A DNA stretch of 36,938 bases from an uncultured Bacteroidota bacterium (GCA_937928385.1 CALEZD010000052.1:1-36938); one strand, 5' to 3'; shown: positions 8,834 to 16,580, counted from the stretch's first letter. Program-made: numbers and translations. Notes: generated by a model not told the origin, from the letters alone.

Positions 8834-10829
8834 GCTCTATCCATACTTCATTATCCTTCAGTATTTGTATCAATTCATTCACGGCTATTTCGCTGGGTAC
8901 GTTGCGCTTAACTACATCCTTGTTTTTGTACAGTGTGATTTTGCCCGGCCCGCTGCCTACATAGCCGAAGTCGGCATCCGCCATTTCTCCGGGGCCGTTA
9001 ACGATACAGCCCATAATGGCAATTTTCACCCCTTTCAGGTGGTTGGTGGCGTTGCGTATCATAGCGGTTGTTTCCTGCAGGTCGAACAGGGTACGCCCGC
9101 AACTGGGACAACTGATGTATTCCGTTTTGCTGATGCGGGTGCGTGTAGCCTGTAGTATAGAGAAGGCTGTGTTATTTAAGAATTGATAATTGTTCTTTAC
9201 CTCAAGATAGGTACGGCCCGTAGCCTTGACGTTTTCTAACTCTTGTTTATGGTTCCATAGCCAGATGCCGTCGCCGAAGCCATCTAACAATAACCCACCC
9301 GTATTGGTAGCAAAATCTATCAGTTGTTCGTCAACAGTCTTGTTTTTGTTTTCACCGCAGAGTATTACCGGGCATTTTATATTCTGTTGTTGCAACTCTA
9401 TAAGCACGCGCCTTACAGATGCCAGGGTATGCGTGTTTTTGCTGGCGATACATAATACTGCACCTTCAGCAATAGCTAATTTTGATAGTAACTGTTGTAT
9501 TACATTCCAGTCCACATCTGCATTGGTAAAAACGAAATGCTTATGTTTCAAGTCTCCGTTGTATTGCAGGTATTCATTCACCTGGAACAGCGGGTGGTGT
9601 TTTGCTTTGTCTTCTGCTTGCAGCCATCTGGAGTAGTCGCATATTACCTGCAAGGTGCCGGGCAGATAAAAGTCCGGTAGTTTATTGCCTGTGTATATAT
9701 AGTCTGCCGCAGCATCACCAATATTCCATTTATCAGTCGCTTCGTCATAGCGGTAGCCGATAGCAGTTAAGTCAGCGGGCGCGATTGTTTCCGCTTTCAT
9801 GTAATCGGCTACTACAACAGGTACATGCCCGCTGCCGATATTGCCCACCTCGTGTGTAGTACGTCGTTTGTACTCAAACGGGTTGTAGGGCAATGCTATT
9901 CTTTCCTGCTCACTCAGTGGCTGAACTGATGCGTGTTGTTCACGATTGTTATAACGAGCCACAATATCCTTACATACTGGTATCTCAAATTCAGGGTCTT
10001 CCGTCAGCGACACACGTATGGTATCACCTATACCATCTTCCAGCAAAGTGCCAATACCTATGGCGCTTTTGATGCGGCCGTCTTCACCATCACCTGCCTC
10101 TGTCACACCCAGGTGCAGCGGGTAACATTCGCCAAACTCTTCATCCATCTTTTGTACCAGCAGCCTGTATGCCTGCACCATCACCTGCGGGTTGCTCGAT
10201 TTCATGCTCAGGATTATTTGATGATAGCTTTCGTCCCTGGCTATGCGCAGAAACTCCATAGCGCTCTCTACCATACCGATAGGCGTGTCTCCATAGCGGC
10301 TCATGATACGGTCGCTGAGCGAGCCATGATTGGTGCCTATACGCATAGCGGTGCCGTGCTCTTTGCAAATCTTTACCAATGGCGTAAACCTATCCCTGAT
10401 ACGGTCTATCTCAGCAGCATACGCGGCGTCGGTATATTCTATAAAGTCAAACTTCTTTTTGTCGATATAATTGCCGGGGTTCACCCTTACTTTTTCTACT
10501 ATGCGTGCTGCTATCTCAGCAGCATTGGGTGTAAAGTGTATATCGGCCACCAATGGGGTATGGTAGCCCCTTTCGTTCAGTATCTTTTTAATGACAGCCA
10601 GGTTCTCAGCCTCTTTCTTGCTGGGGGCGGTGATACGTACCAGTTCGGCCCCGGCTTCAATACAACGTATCGTTTGCGCTACTGTGGCTTCGGTGTCCAT
10701 GGTGTCGGTGGTGGTCATGGTTTGTATACGTATGGGGTTGCCATTGCCCAGCAACAGGTTGCCTATGCGCACCTCTTTAGTATTCAGCCTTGTATAGTCA
10801 GTAAGCGAATGGCAGTATTTCCACTTCAT
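8820..10829 (-). CDS. ispG: 4-hydroxy-3-methylbut-2-en-1-yl diphosphate synthase (long IspG/GcpE)
   Basis: IspG reduces MEcPP to HMBPP, the penultimate step of the MEP isoprenoid pathway, using a [4Fe-4S] cluster. From the ATG at 10829 the protein has 669 residues, far longer than the roughly 370 of E. coli IspG. It matches the long form with an extra domain between the TIM barrel and the Fe-S domain, known in Bacteroidota, Chlamydia and plants. The barrel starts with NTKEVRIG and includes VADIHF; the cluster ligands are C574, C577 (CPSCGRT), C608 and Glu615 (GCIVNGPGE). An in-frame ATG exists at 10865, but a TACCTTTG -7 box lies between the two ATGs, which favours 10829. The 3' end overlaps the plus-strand ligase gene. 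Confidence 0.96.
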   Translation of the reverse strand: MKWKYCHSLTDYTRLNTKEVRIGNLLLGNGNPIRIQTMTTTDTMDTEATVAQTIRCIEAGAELVRITAPSKKEAENLAVIKKILNERGYHTPLVADIHFTPNAAEIAARIVEKVRVNPGNYIDKKKFDFIEYTDAAYAAEIDRIRDRFTPLVKICKEHGTAMRIGTNHGSLSDRIMSRYGDTPIGMVESAMEFLRIARDESYHQIILSMKSSNPQVMVQAYRLLVQKMDEEFGECYPLHLGVTEAGDGEDGRIKSAIGIGTLLEDGIGDTIRVSLTEDPEFEIPVCKDIVARYNNREQHASVQPLSEQERIALPYNPFEYKRRTTHEVGNIGSGHVPVVVADYMKAETIAPADLTAIGYRYDEATDKWNIGDAAADYIYTGNKLPDFYLPGTLQVICDYSRWLQAEDKAKHHPLFQVNEYLQYNGDLKHKHFVFTNADVDWNVIQQLLSKLAIAEGAVLCIASKNTHTLASVRRVLIELQQQNIKCPVILCGENKNKTVDEQLIDFATNTGGLLLDGFGDGIWLWNHKQELENVKATGRTYLEVKNNYQFLNNTAFSILQATRTRISKTEYISCPSCGRTLFDLQETTAMIRNATNHLKGVKIAIMGCIVNGPGEMADADFGYVGSGPGKITLYKNKDVVKRNVPSEIAVNELIQILKDNEVWIEPTEA

Positions 10830-10852
10830 ATATAGTTCAAAAAAAAGCCCTG

Positions 10853-10860
10853 CAAAGGTA
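10853..10860 (-). promoter_or_regulatory. -7 promoter box of ispG
   Basis: On the minus strand this reads TACCTTTG, an exact match to TAnnTTTG, 23 bases before the ATG at 10829. No clear TTTG -33 box is seen. It lies downstream of the alternative ATG at 10865, so it helps decide the start. Confidence 0.45.
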
Positions 10861-11018
10861 GCCAAAGCATACCAAGTGCAAGCCCCTTAGTGCCAGTAAT
10901 CTTGTTAATTATATGATTTTTCAGCATAATTGTTCATTAAAACAAAATATACCCGGGTAGGGGTAATACTATGTTTTTCTCGCAAACAGTAGTATTTTAG
11001 CAACGAATAAGGATTTAC

Positions 11019-11780
11019 ATGCAATACGAGATAAAACATTTCGGCAAATTCAAATACGTAGAAGAGGGTGAGGGCGAACCATTGATATTATTGCATGGAC
11101 TGTTTGGCGCGCTCAGCAATTTCAAAGACCTGGTTGACCATTTCAAGCTGACACACAAGGTAATAATACCCATGTTGCCGCTGTTCGACCTCTCCTTGCT
11201 GGACACATCAGTATCGGGGCTGGCCAAACATGTACAGAAGTTTATAGATGCACGTGGGCTGGACCAGGTGCACCTGCTGGGCAATTCGCTGGGCGGCCAC
11301 GTAGGGCTGGTATATACCTTGGGCAACCAAAGCAAAGTAAAGACAATCACCCTCACCGGCAGTTCAGGCTTGTTTGAGCATGGAATGGGCGAAACATATC
11401 CTAAGCGCGGCGACTACGACTACATCCGCAAAAAGACCGAACTTACTTTTTACGACCCCAATACCGCCACCAAAGAACTGGTGGACGAAGTGTACGGAAT
11501 AGTGAACAACAGGCTGAAGGCCCTGAAAATCATATCACTGGCCAGGTCGGCTATAAAGCACAACCTGGGCGATGAACTGAACACTATTACTGTGCCTACC
11601 TGCCTGATATGGGGCCTGAACGATACGATAACGCCACCCATGGTAGCGGAAGAGTTTCAGAAACTGATACCCAACTCTGAGGTGCACTGGATAGATAAAT
11701 GCGGCCACGCACCTATGATGGAAGTACCCGGTGAGTTCAATAAAATACTTGACGGCTTCCTGGCCAGGCACAAAGGCTAA
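11019..11780 (+). CDS. Alpha/beta-fold hydrolase
   Basis: This is a 253-residue serine hydrolase of the alpha/beta fold. The oxyanion-hole HG is at 26-27, the nucleophile elbow GNSLGG puts Ser90 as nucleophile, and the triad is completed by Asp202 (GLNDTITP) and His230 (CGHAPMM). All catalytic residues are present, so it should be active. There is no signal peptide, so it is probably cytosolic. It resembles the broad esterase/C-C-bond hydrolase group and sequence alone does not give the substrate. It is separated from divergent ispG by about 190 bp and from the next gene by 96 bp, so it is probably monocistronic. The ATG at 11019 fits the usual family N-terminus. Confidence 0.9.
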   Translation: MQYEIKHFGKFKYVEEGEGEPLILLHGLFGALSNFKDLVDHFKLTHKVIIPMLPLFDLSLLDTSVSGLAKHVQKFIDARGLDQVHLLGNSLGGHVGLVYTLGNQSKVKTITLTGSSGLFEHGMGETYPKRGDYDYIRKKTELTFYDPNTATKELVDEVYGIVNNRLKALKIISLARSAIKHNLGDELNTITVPTCLIWGLNDTITPPMVAEEFQKLIPNSEVHWIDKCGHAPMMEVPGEFNKILDGFLARHKG

Positions 11781-11876
11781 GATTTTAACGGGTTTTCTGT
11801 AGCCTGTGTGCAAATAATGCCTGACCTTTGCCAACACAGCATTGTACAGTACATCTGAAAAAATCAAGCTAAAGCC

Positions 11877-12539
11877 ATGTCCATACAAAAAATCATAGCA
11901 TACGATATACCCGCAATACTGCCTACTGATACAGGCGATACCGCACTGCGCCTGATGGAGGAGCACAACATACAGCAGATACCGGTAGTGGCCGAAGAGC
12001 AATACCTGGCCCTGGTAAAAGAGGAGGATATGCTGGAATGGGACACCCCGGAAAAGCCGCTGAGCGAATCTGACTTCCTGAGGTATAGCCCTACTGTGTA
12101 TGCCGGGGGACATGCCTACGAAGCCATGCGCCTGATGTATAACCAGCACCTGGGGGTAATACCCGTGACGGACGACCAGAACAAATACCTGGGCTGTGTA
12201 ACCCTGGAATCGCTGATGACATGGCTGGCAGAACACTGCGGGGTGGACAACCCCGGCGGTGTAATAGTGCTGGAGCTGAACCCGCTGGACTACAGCCTGG
12301 TGCAGGTAGCACGTATCTGCGAAAGCGAAGACATATCTATACTGACCACCAACCTGTATACCAACCCCGCCACCAACAAGTTGGAGCTGACCATTAAAAC
12401 CAACCGTACCAACCTGGACCTGCTGGCTGCTACCTACGAGCGCTACGGCTATACGGTAAAGGAGCTGTATGGCGAGCGTGGCAACCGCGATGATATGATG
12501 GACCGTTACAACCTGCTGATGACCTACTTAAATATGTAA
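11877..12539 (+). CDS. CBS-pair protein with C-terminal ACT-like domain
   Basis: The 220-residue protein has two CBS motifs (about 5-52 and 69-118) that should pair into a Bateman module binding adenine nucleotides or similar ligands. An ACT-like beta-alpha-beta region follows (about 128-198). This CBS-plus-ACT layout resembles AcuB-type regulators. No catalytic domain or DNA-binding motif is present, so it probably acts as a small-molecule sensor on a partner protein. It is followed 9 bp later by the Cys-rich DUF3109-like gene, so the two are probably one operon. The ligand is unknown. Confidence 0.8.
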   Translation: MSIQKIIAYDIPAILPTDTGDTALRLMEEHNIQQIPVVAEEQYLALVKEEDMLEWDTPEKPLSESDFLRYSPTVYAGGHAYEAMRLMYNQHLGVIPVTDDQNKYLGCVTLESLMTWLAEHCGVDNPGGVIVLELNPLDYSLVQVARICESEDISILTTNLYTNPATNKLELTIKTNRTNLDLLAATYERYGYTVKELYGERGNRDDMMDRYNLLMTYLNM

Positions 12540-12548
12540 TAACAGCCG

Positions 12549-13127
12549 ATGATAGCAATAGACAACATACTGGTGAGCGATGAGATAGTGGAAGAGCAGT
12601 TTGTATGCGACCTGAGCAAATGCAAAGGAGGCTGCTGTGTAGATGGCGACTGCGGCGCCCCCCTTACCGAAGAGGAAACGAAACTGGTGGCCAAACACTA
12701 CCCCAAGGTGAAACACCTGCTGCACATAGACTATATTAAAGAGATAGAGCGTACGGGCACACATACTATAGACGATGAGTATGGGTACGTGACACCCACG
12801 CTGAATGGCGGCGTATGCGTATATGCCTATACCGACTTTGGCGGTGTGGTAAAGTGCAGCTTTGAAAAGCTGTACCGCGAGGGCAAGATAGATTTCCCCA
12901 AACCGATAAGCTGCCACCTGTACCCCATAAGGGTAAAGAAGAGCAAAGACTTTGAAGCGCTGAACTACGCGCCGCGCAAGGTGCTGTGCGCACCCGCCTG
13001 CAAACTGGGGCAGAAGCTGAAAGTGCCTGTGTACCAATTTCTGAAAGGGCCGCTGGTGCGCGCTTATGGCGAAGAGTTTTACGACGCCCTGGATGCCACC
13101 GCTAAAATGATGGCAGACAAAAAATAA
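12549..13127 (+). CDS. Cys-rich DUF3109-family protein
   Basis: This 192-residue protein has ten cysteines, several in tight clusters: C20, C25, C29, C30 and C35 (CKGGCC then GDCG), C90, C103, C122 (SCHLYP) and C147/C151 (CAPAC). The pattern fits the DUF3109 family, related to YkgJ-type proteins thought to bind zinc or an Fe-S cluster. There is no signal peptide, so it should be cytosolic where cysteines stay reduced. It lies 9 bp after the CBS-ACT gene and 14 bp from the end of convergent rpoN, leaving no room for a separate terminator. The biochemical function is not established. Confidence 0.82.
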   Translation: MIAIDNILVSDEIVEEQFVCDLSKCKGGCCVDGDCGAPLTEEETKLVAKHYPKVKHLLHIDYIKEIERTGTHTIDDEYGYVTPTLNGGVCVYAYTDFGGVVKCSFEKLYREGKIDFPKPISCHLYPIRVKKSKDFEALNYAPRKVLCAPACKLGQKLKVPVYQFLKGPLVRAYGEEFYDALDATAKMMADKK

Positions 13128-13141
13128 AAGAACTTCATAGT

Positions 13142-14617
13142 TTATAATTCCTTGCGCAGGCGCGCTACGGGAATGTTGAGCTGCTCGCGGTACTTGGCTA
13201 CTGTACGGCGTGCTATGTTATAACCCTTTTCCTGCAACATATTGGTCAGTTTCTCGTCGCTGTAGGGCTTGCGTTTGTTTTCGTTTTTAATGATGTCGTT
13301 GAGAATGTTCTTCACCTCGCGGGTAGATACTTCTTCACCATCATCGTTTTTCAGCGCCTCGGAGAAGAAGTACTTGAGCTTGAAGGTGCCGAACTCTGTC
13401 TGCACATACTTGCTGTTGGCCACGCGCGATACAGTGGATACATCCAGCGCCGTGATTTCGGCAATGTCTTTCAGTATCATGGGGCGCAGGGTAGTTTCGT
13501 CGCCCGTAAGGAAGAACTGCCGCTGGAACTCGATAATGGCCTGCATGGTTTGCAGCAGGGTATGCTGGCGCTGCTTGATGGCATCTATAAACCACTTGGC
13601 ACTGTCCAGCTTTTGCTTGATGAACATAAGCGCTTCCTTCTGCCGCTTGTCTTTTTTATCGCCACGGTCGTAGGCCTGCATCATTTCCCGGTAACCCTCA
13701 GACACGCGCAGTTCCGGTGCATTGCGGGCATTGAGCGACAATTCCAGCTTGCCATTATTATTATAGACAAAGAAGTCGGGCAGGATATAACTCTCCGCCT
13801 TGCTGACGATAGCGAAGGCTGAGCCGGGCTTGGGGTTCAGCTTCAGTATCAGGTTGATGACCTCTTTAAACTCTTCATTATCCAGGTCCAGGTGCTTCTG
13901 TATCTTATCGTAGTGCTTCTTGATGAACTCGTTGAAGTACTTATCTATTACCTTGATGGCGGCAGTTACCGGTTTGGTGCGCGGTTGTATGCGCTCCAGT
14001 TGCAGTCGCAGGCATTCTTCCAGGTTGTGGGCGGCCACACCGGGGGGGTCAAATTGCTGTATCATGCCCACCACTTCCAGCACCTCGGCCTCGTTTGTTT
14101 CTATATTCTGGCCAAATGCCAGGTCGTCTACCAGTGCCAGCGGGTCGCGGCGCAGGTAGCCATCTTCGTCCAGGCTACCTATTACCTGCTCGGCTATGGC
14201 CTGCAGGTGCTCGTCGAGGCCCAGCATGCCCAGTTGGTTCAGCAGGTGGTCGTGAAAGCTGGTTTCTACCCGCACCGGGGTCTCGGGACGTTCGTTTTCC
14301 TGCCCGTTGTAGTAGTCGGCGTTGTAGTCGCTCCCGCCCTCATCTTCGCCACGCAGAAAGTCGTCCAGGTCTATATTTTCCGTATCGTCGGTGCTCAGTT
14401 CTACGTCGTCGGCTTCGTATTCGTCCTCTTTGTCGCCATCCAGGTTATATTCATCGTCGTTGTCCTCGGCACCCAGCTCCAGGGCAGGGTTTTCTTCCAT
14501 CTCTTCTTTGATGCGCTCTTCCAGGTTGGCAGTGGGTATCTGCAGCAGTTTCATCAGCTGAATCTGTTGCGGGGAGAGCTTTTGTAATAGTTTCTGTTGT
14601 TGGGTCTGTCTCAGCAT
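13142..14617 (-). CDS. rpoN: RNA polymerase sigma-54 factor
   Basis: Sigma-54 directs core polymerase to -24/-12 promoters and needs an AAA+ activator. The protein has 491 residues. Region I (1-47) has the Gln/Leu-rich LSPQQIQLMKLLQIP start. Region II (about 48-105) is strongly acidic. The core-binding domain covers about 110-300, a helix-turn-helix lies near 375-400 (LDVSTVSRVANSKY), and the RpoN box ARRTVAKYRE is at 469-478. All functional regions are intact. No sigma-54 activator gene and no convincing GGN10GC promoter was found in the window, so its regulon is elsewhere. Upstream is an 823-bp non-coding gap with unusual repeats. Confidence 0.98.
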   Translation of the reverse strand: MLRQTQQQKLLQKLSPQQIQLMKLLQIPTANLEERIKEEMEENPALELGAEDNDDEYNLDGDKEDEYEADDVELSTDDTENIDLDDFLRGEDEGGSDYNADYYNGQENERPETPVRVETSFHDHLLNQLGMLGLDEHLQAIAEQVIGSLDEDGYLRRDPLALVDDLAFGQNIETNEAEVLEVVGMIQQFDPPGVAAHNLEECLRLQLERIQPRTKPVTAAIKVIDKYFNEFIKKHYDKIQKHLDLDNEEFKEVINLILKLNPKPGSAFAIVSKAESYILPDFFVYNNNGKLELSLNARNAPELRVSEGYREMMQAYDRGDKKDKRQKEALMFIKQKLDSAKWFIDAIKQRQHTLLQTMQAIIEFQRQFFLTGDETTLRPMILKDIAEITALDVSTVSRVANSKYVQTEFGTFKLKYFFSEALKNDDGEEVSTREVKNILNDIIKNENKRKPYSDEKLTNMLQEKGYNIARRTVAKYREQLNIPVARLRKEL

Positions 14618-14718
14618 AAGTGCCTTTTCCGGTTTAAATATACGAAAGTGGTGGTTGAGGGGTATGCAAGGAAAAGTAAAAATTATTCGTCACTCAATTA
14701 TTTTTTCAAGGAACTCAT

Positions 14719-14732
14719 GAGCTCGCAAGCTC
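14719..14732. repeat. Short hairpin
   Basis: gagct (14719-14723) and agctc (14728-14732) pair around a 4-base loop. Flanking gaac (14711-14714) and gttc (14734-14737) are also complementary and could extend it after an internal loop. Confidence 0.45.
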
Positions 14733-14766
14733 GGTTCAAAAGACAAAAGCGTTAATTATGTGCAAA

Positions 14767-14782
14767 TCCCGCCATAGCGGGA
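14767..14782. repeat. GC-rich palindrome tcccgc-cata-gcggga
   Basis: This is a perfect 6-bp stem with a 4-base loop. A related hairpin with cccgc/gcggg arms occurs at 15286-15299 on the far side of the same gap, suggesting two copies of a small dispersed palindrome family. Confidence 0.6.
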
Positions 14783-14810
14783 CAAGTTGCGGCAATCCTC
14801 CTGAGGCGGA

Positions 14811-14860
14811 CATGTGCGATAATGTGCTATCCTGTGCGAGCATATGCTGAATTGTGCGGA
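14811..14860. repeat. Five-unit 10-bp-period array of TGTGC
   Basis: tgtgc recurs at 14813, 14823, 14833 and 14853, with tatgc at 14843, giving an exact 10-base period over five units with degenerate sequence between. The period is close to one DNA helical turn. It lies about 195-245 bp upstream of the rpoN start codon. Confidence 0.6.
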
Positions 14861-14926
14861 TTTTAACTCAAATATTGATGTCTTTTTAGATTGTTTCGTT
14901 GAGACCGCTACGCTCAGTTGTGCTGT

Positions 14927-14945
14927 GGGAACAAAATTTGTTCCC
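14927..14945. repeat. 19-base palindrome gggaacaaa-a-tttgttccc
   Basis: This is a perfect 9-bp inverted repeat around one central base. It could be an operator or a hairpin. There is no T-run after it, so it is not a standard terminator. Confidence 0.6.
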
Positions 14946-15013
14946 TGAAATGCGAAAAATGAGGTGGTTTTCATGGTTGGGTGCTTTGTAAATGGTTGAT
15001 ATAGAATGGATTG

Positions 15014-15172
15014 GTAGAGTTGTTGCTAAAGTGTTCCCATTTTTTCTGTTTTTCAAGCGGTTGGGTAAGAGTGTTGCCAAAGTGTTGCCAGAAAATGAAA
15101 TAAAATTTTGGTGCTGTATGATTGATGAAATGTTCCCAGTTGATGCCAGGAAAATGGAATAAGATTTTCCGG
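15014..15172. repeat. Three degenerate copies of a ~50-60 bp repeat
   Basis: Related segments start near 15019 (gttgttgctaaagtgttccc), 15069 (gtgttgccaaagtgttgcca) and 15128 (atgttcccagttgatgccag). Copies two and three continue with similar A-rich sequence (gaaaatgaaataaaatttt and gaaaatggaataagatttt). Copy two also repeats gtgttgcca internally at 11-base spacing. These look like eroded tandem copies. Confidence 0.55.
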
Positions 15173-15285
15173 GGCAGGAATGGTGATATGGGGGTGTGGG
15201 TTTCATGGTAAATGGTTTTGCGCCGGGCGGTTTATTACACTCACAGATAGCCGGGGCGGATAAGTCCGTGTAGATTTACTATAGC

Positions 15286-15323
15286 CCCGCACGAGCGGGA
15301 TTTACGTAAATTCATTCGAATTT
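15286..15323. repeat. Cluster of three palindromes
   Basis: A cccgc-acga-gcggg hairpin (15286-15299) is followed directly by the perfect 12-base palindrome atttacgtaaat (15300-15311), then aaattc-attc-gaattt (15308-15323), which overlaps it by 4 bases. The two AT-rich palindromes share bases and so could form alternative structures. Confidence 0.5.
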
Positions 15324-15380
15324 ACTACAGCAAATATACGTTAATTATTTGATAATAGCAAAAATAAGAACTTAAGTAGA

Positions 15381-15404
15381 TGCCAGGTATAGTAAGCTAT
15401 GGCA
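15381..15404 (-). terminator. Possible weak terminator for the 15441 gene
   Basis: On the minus strand, past the stop codon at 15441, tgcca and tggca arms with an inner tag/cta pair form a bulged hairpin. A T-rich stretch follows only after about 10 bases. The fit is weak. Confidence 0.3.
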
Positions 15405-15440
15405 TTCAGAAGACCCGCCCCTGTGGAAAAAGAGTAGAAA

Positions 15441-16331
15441 TCATAACCTGCTGTATATGGAATGCTCTTTAATTATATCCAATGGGTTGTTGCTTTTAGT
15501 GTTCACATATTCAGTTGGATTGACAGCAGCTAATATGGTGTGACCTCTTATTTCAACGTAATATTTCTTTTTACCATTATCATCTATCATTAATCTTGCA
15601 TTATCAATAGCCTTTTGAACTTCTGCTTTAAATTCAGATCTTATATTTTGACGTTCCAGCATATTTACAAACTCGTCAATAAGACCATAACTATCATGAT
15701 ACATAGGATAAAAACCAAATTCAATCGCAGTGTCAATTGCCACGTCTATTTTGCCAAGTTGTTCGTAACAAAGCATTTCTAAAAGTGCCATTTCAGATTG
15801 GTAATAAAATGTACCATTAGCACATCCTTCACTAATAAAATATTTGTCTCTTGCCAAATTCAGATATGGTAGAGCCTTTTGCGGTTCTTTATGCTCTGTG
15901 TAAAATTTGCCGAGATTATGTGCAGCTCTGTAAGTGTAGGCTTTTGCAATAACGACACTATGCCATTTATAGCAATCATCAGGAACTTCTATCTTGTATA
16001 TGTCTCTCTTTGTTACACTTATCCTTTCCCCAGTTATAGGATCTTCATATATCCCTGGATTGAGGCTATAACCCTCGCGTTCAAAAAAAATATGATTGGA
16101 GGGTAATGCTTTTTGTCCTGTGGCAAATTTTAATATTGCAATTACTTCATCGACTTTCGGTTGAACATACTTTTCAGGAGCCACAATTTCCTGCGCCTTT
16201 TCCAGAATCTCAATCATTTCTAAATAATCACCATTACATGATTCAGATGTCTTGTATATCATTACTTGCGCAGGAGACTTTAAAAAGAGTAAACTGCAAC
16301 ATAAGGATAGAATGTAGGAGTAGCACCGCAT
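15441..16331 (-). CDS. Secreted hypothetical protein with TPR-like helical region
   Basis: I do not recognise this 296-residue protein. Residues 1-21 form a signal peptide (hydrophobic core LSLCCSLLFL, cleavage likely after SPA), so it should reach the periplasm or beyond. Residues about 140-245 look like helix pairs with TPR-like spacing (AHNLGKFYTE, QKALPYLNLARDKYF, EMALLEMLCYEQLGKIDVAI). The C-terminal part has a short beta-rich stretch (KKYYVEIRGHTILAAV). It is visibly richer in A and T than the flanking housekeeping genes and sits alone between two repeat-bearing non-coding gaps, which hints at recent acquisition. It has its own plausible promoter at 16346-16378. No function is assigned. 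Confidence 0.8.
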   Translation of the reverse strand: MRCYSYILSLCCSLLFLKSPAQVMIYKTSESCNGDYLEMIEILEKAQEIVAPEKYVQPKVDEVIAILKFATGQKALPSNHIFFEREGYSLNPGIYEDPITGERISVTKRDIYKIEVPDDCYKWHSVVIAKAYTYRAAHNLGKFYTEHKEPQKALPYLNLARDKYFISEGCANGTFYYQSEMALLEMLCYEQLGKIDVAIDTAIEFGFYPMYHDSYGLIDEFVNMLERQNIRSEFKAEVQKAIDNARLMIDDNGKKKYYVEIRGHTILAAVNPTEYVNTKSNNPLDIIKEHSIYSRL

Positions 16332-16345
16332 TATTCAATTTTTAA

Positions 16346-16378
16346 TAAATATACTGAAGCTTATTAATGTTATACAAG
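16346..16378 (-). promoter_or_regulatory. Possible promoter of the 15441-16331 gene
   Basis: On the minus strand CTTG, a 21-base spacer and TATATTTA approximate the TTTG/TAnnTTTG consensus, with one mismatch in each box. The -7 box ends 14 bases before the ATG at 16331. Confidence 0.35.
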
Positions 16379-16481
16379 TGCTAAGTAGTATTTATAACAC
16401 CTGCCTCGTCCTCGGTTGTACGGGGATGGAATGGCGGGCCGCTTGAAACACCCCATTTTTTAAAATATATTTAGTTTAGGC

Positions 16482-16567
16482 CGAGACCCTGCTTAACAAC
16501 ACTTCCGAATTCCAGGAGATCATCACGCCGCTATGCTCCTCATGATGACGATATGAATTGGGCAGGG
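16482..16567 (+). ncRNA. Candidate structured RNA ending at a terminator
   Basis: accctgc near 16485-16491 pairs with gcagggt (16562-16568). Inside, aattc pairs with gaatt, and aggag/ctcct or tcatca/tgatga pair near the tip, so the whole segment can form a long hairpin. A terminator follows 13 bases later. This layout would fit a small RNA, but no known family (SRP, 6S, tmRNA, RNase P) could be recognised. The tip sequence ccgctatgctcctcatgatgac also resembles a dispersed palindromic repeat, which is an equally good explanation. Confidence 0.3.
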
Positions 16568-16580
16568 TGGAATAAAAATC

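Larger units (their letters stand above)
14618..15440. other. Long non-coding gap rich in palindromes and degenerate repeats
   Basis: No convincing gene was found in these 823 bases. The left part holds hairpins at 14719-14732 and 14767-14782, a 10-bp-period array (14811-14860) and a palindrome at 14927-14945. The middle (about 15014-15172) holds three degenerate copies of a 50-60 bp unit. The right part holds a GC-rich hairpin and two AT-rich palindromes (15286-15323). The mix resembles eroded copies of dispersed intergenic repeats. A 56-codon open frame at 14992-15162 overlaps the repeats and is doubtful. Confidence 0.6.

Noticed and set aside
9933..10835. Plus-strand 300-codon frame antisense to ispG
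   Set aside because: The minus-strand IspG has its Fe-S ligands and full domain order; the antisense frame has no recognisable domain.
13892..14587. Plus-strand 231-codon frame antisense to rpoN
   Set aside because: Low-complexity Val/Leu/Gln-rich shadow of the acidic and Gln-rich parts of sigma-54.
14992..15162. 56-codon plus-strand frame in the repeat region
   Set aside because: Lies wholly within degenerate DNA repeats, no promoter or ribosome site, and a minus-strand frame is equally open; kept only as an observation.
14756..15206. Two overlapping minus-strand frames upstream of rpoN
   Set aside because: They translate palindromes and repeats, with no signal, domain or start context.
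14767..15299. CRISPR array or insertion-sequence ends
   Set aside because: No regular spacers of constant length, no cas genes, no transposase, and the palindrome copies are not matching terminal repeats.
16482..16567. Known RNA families (SRP RNA, tmRNA, RNase P, 6S)
   Set aside because: No GGAAG SRP tetraloop motif, no tRNA-like T-arm and no RNase P core; the length also does not fit tmRNA or RNase P, and 6S could not be confirmed by eye.
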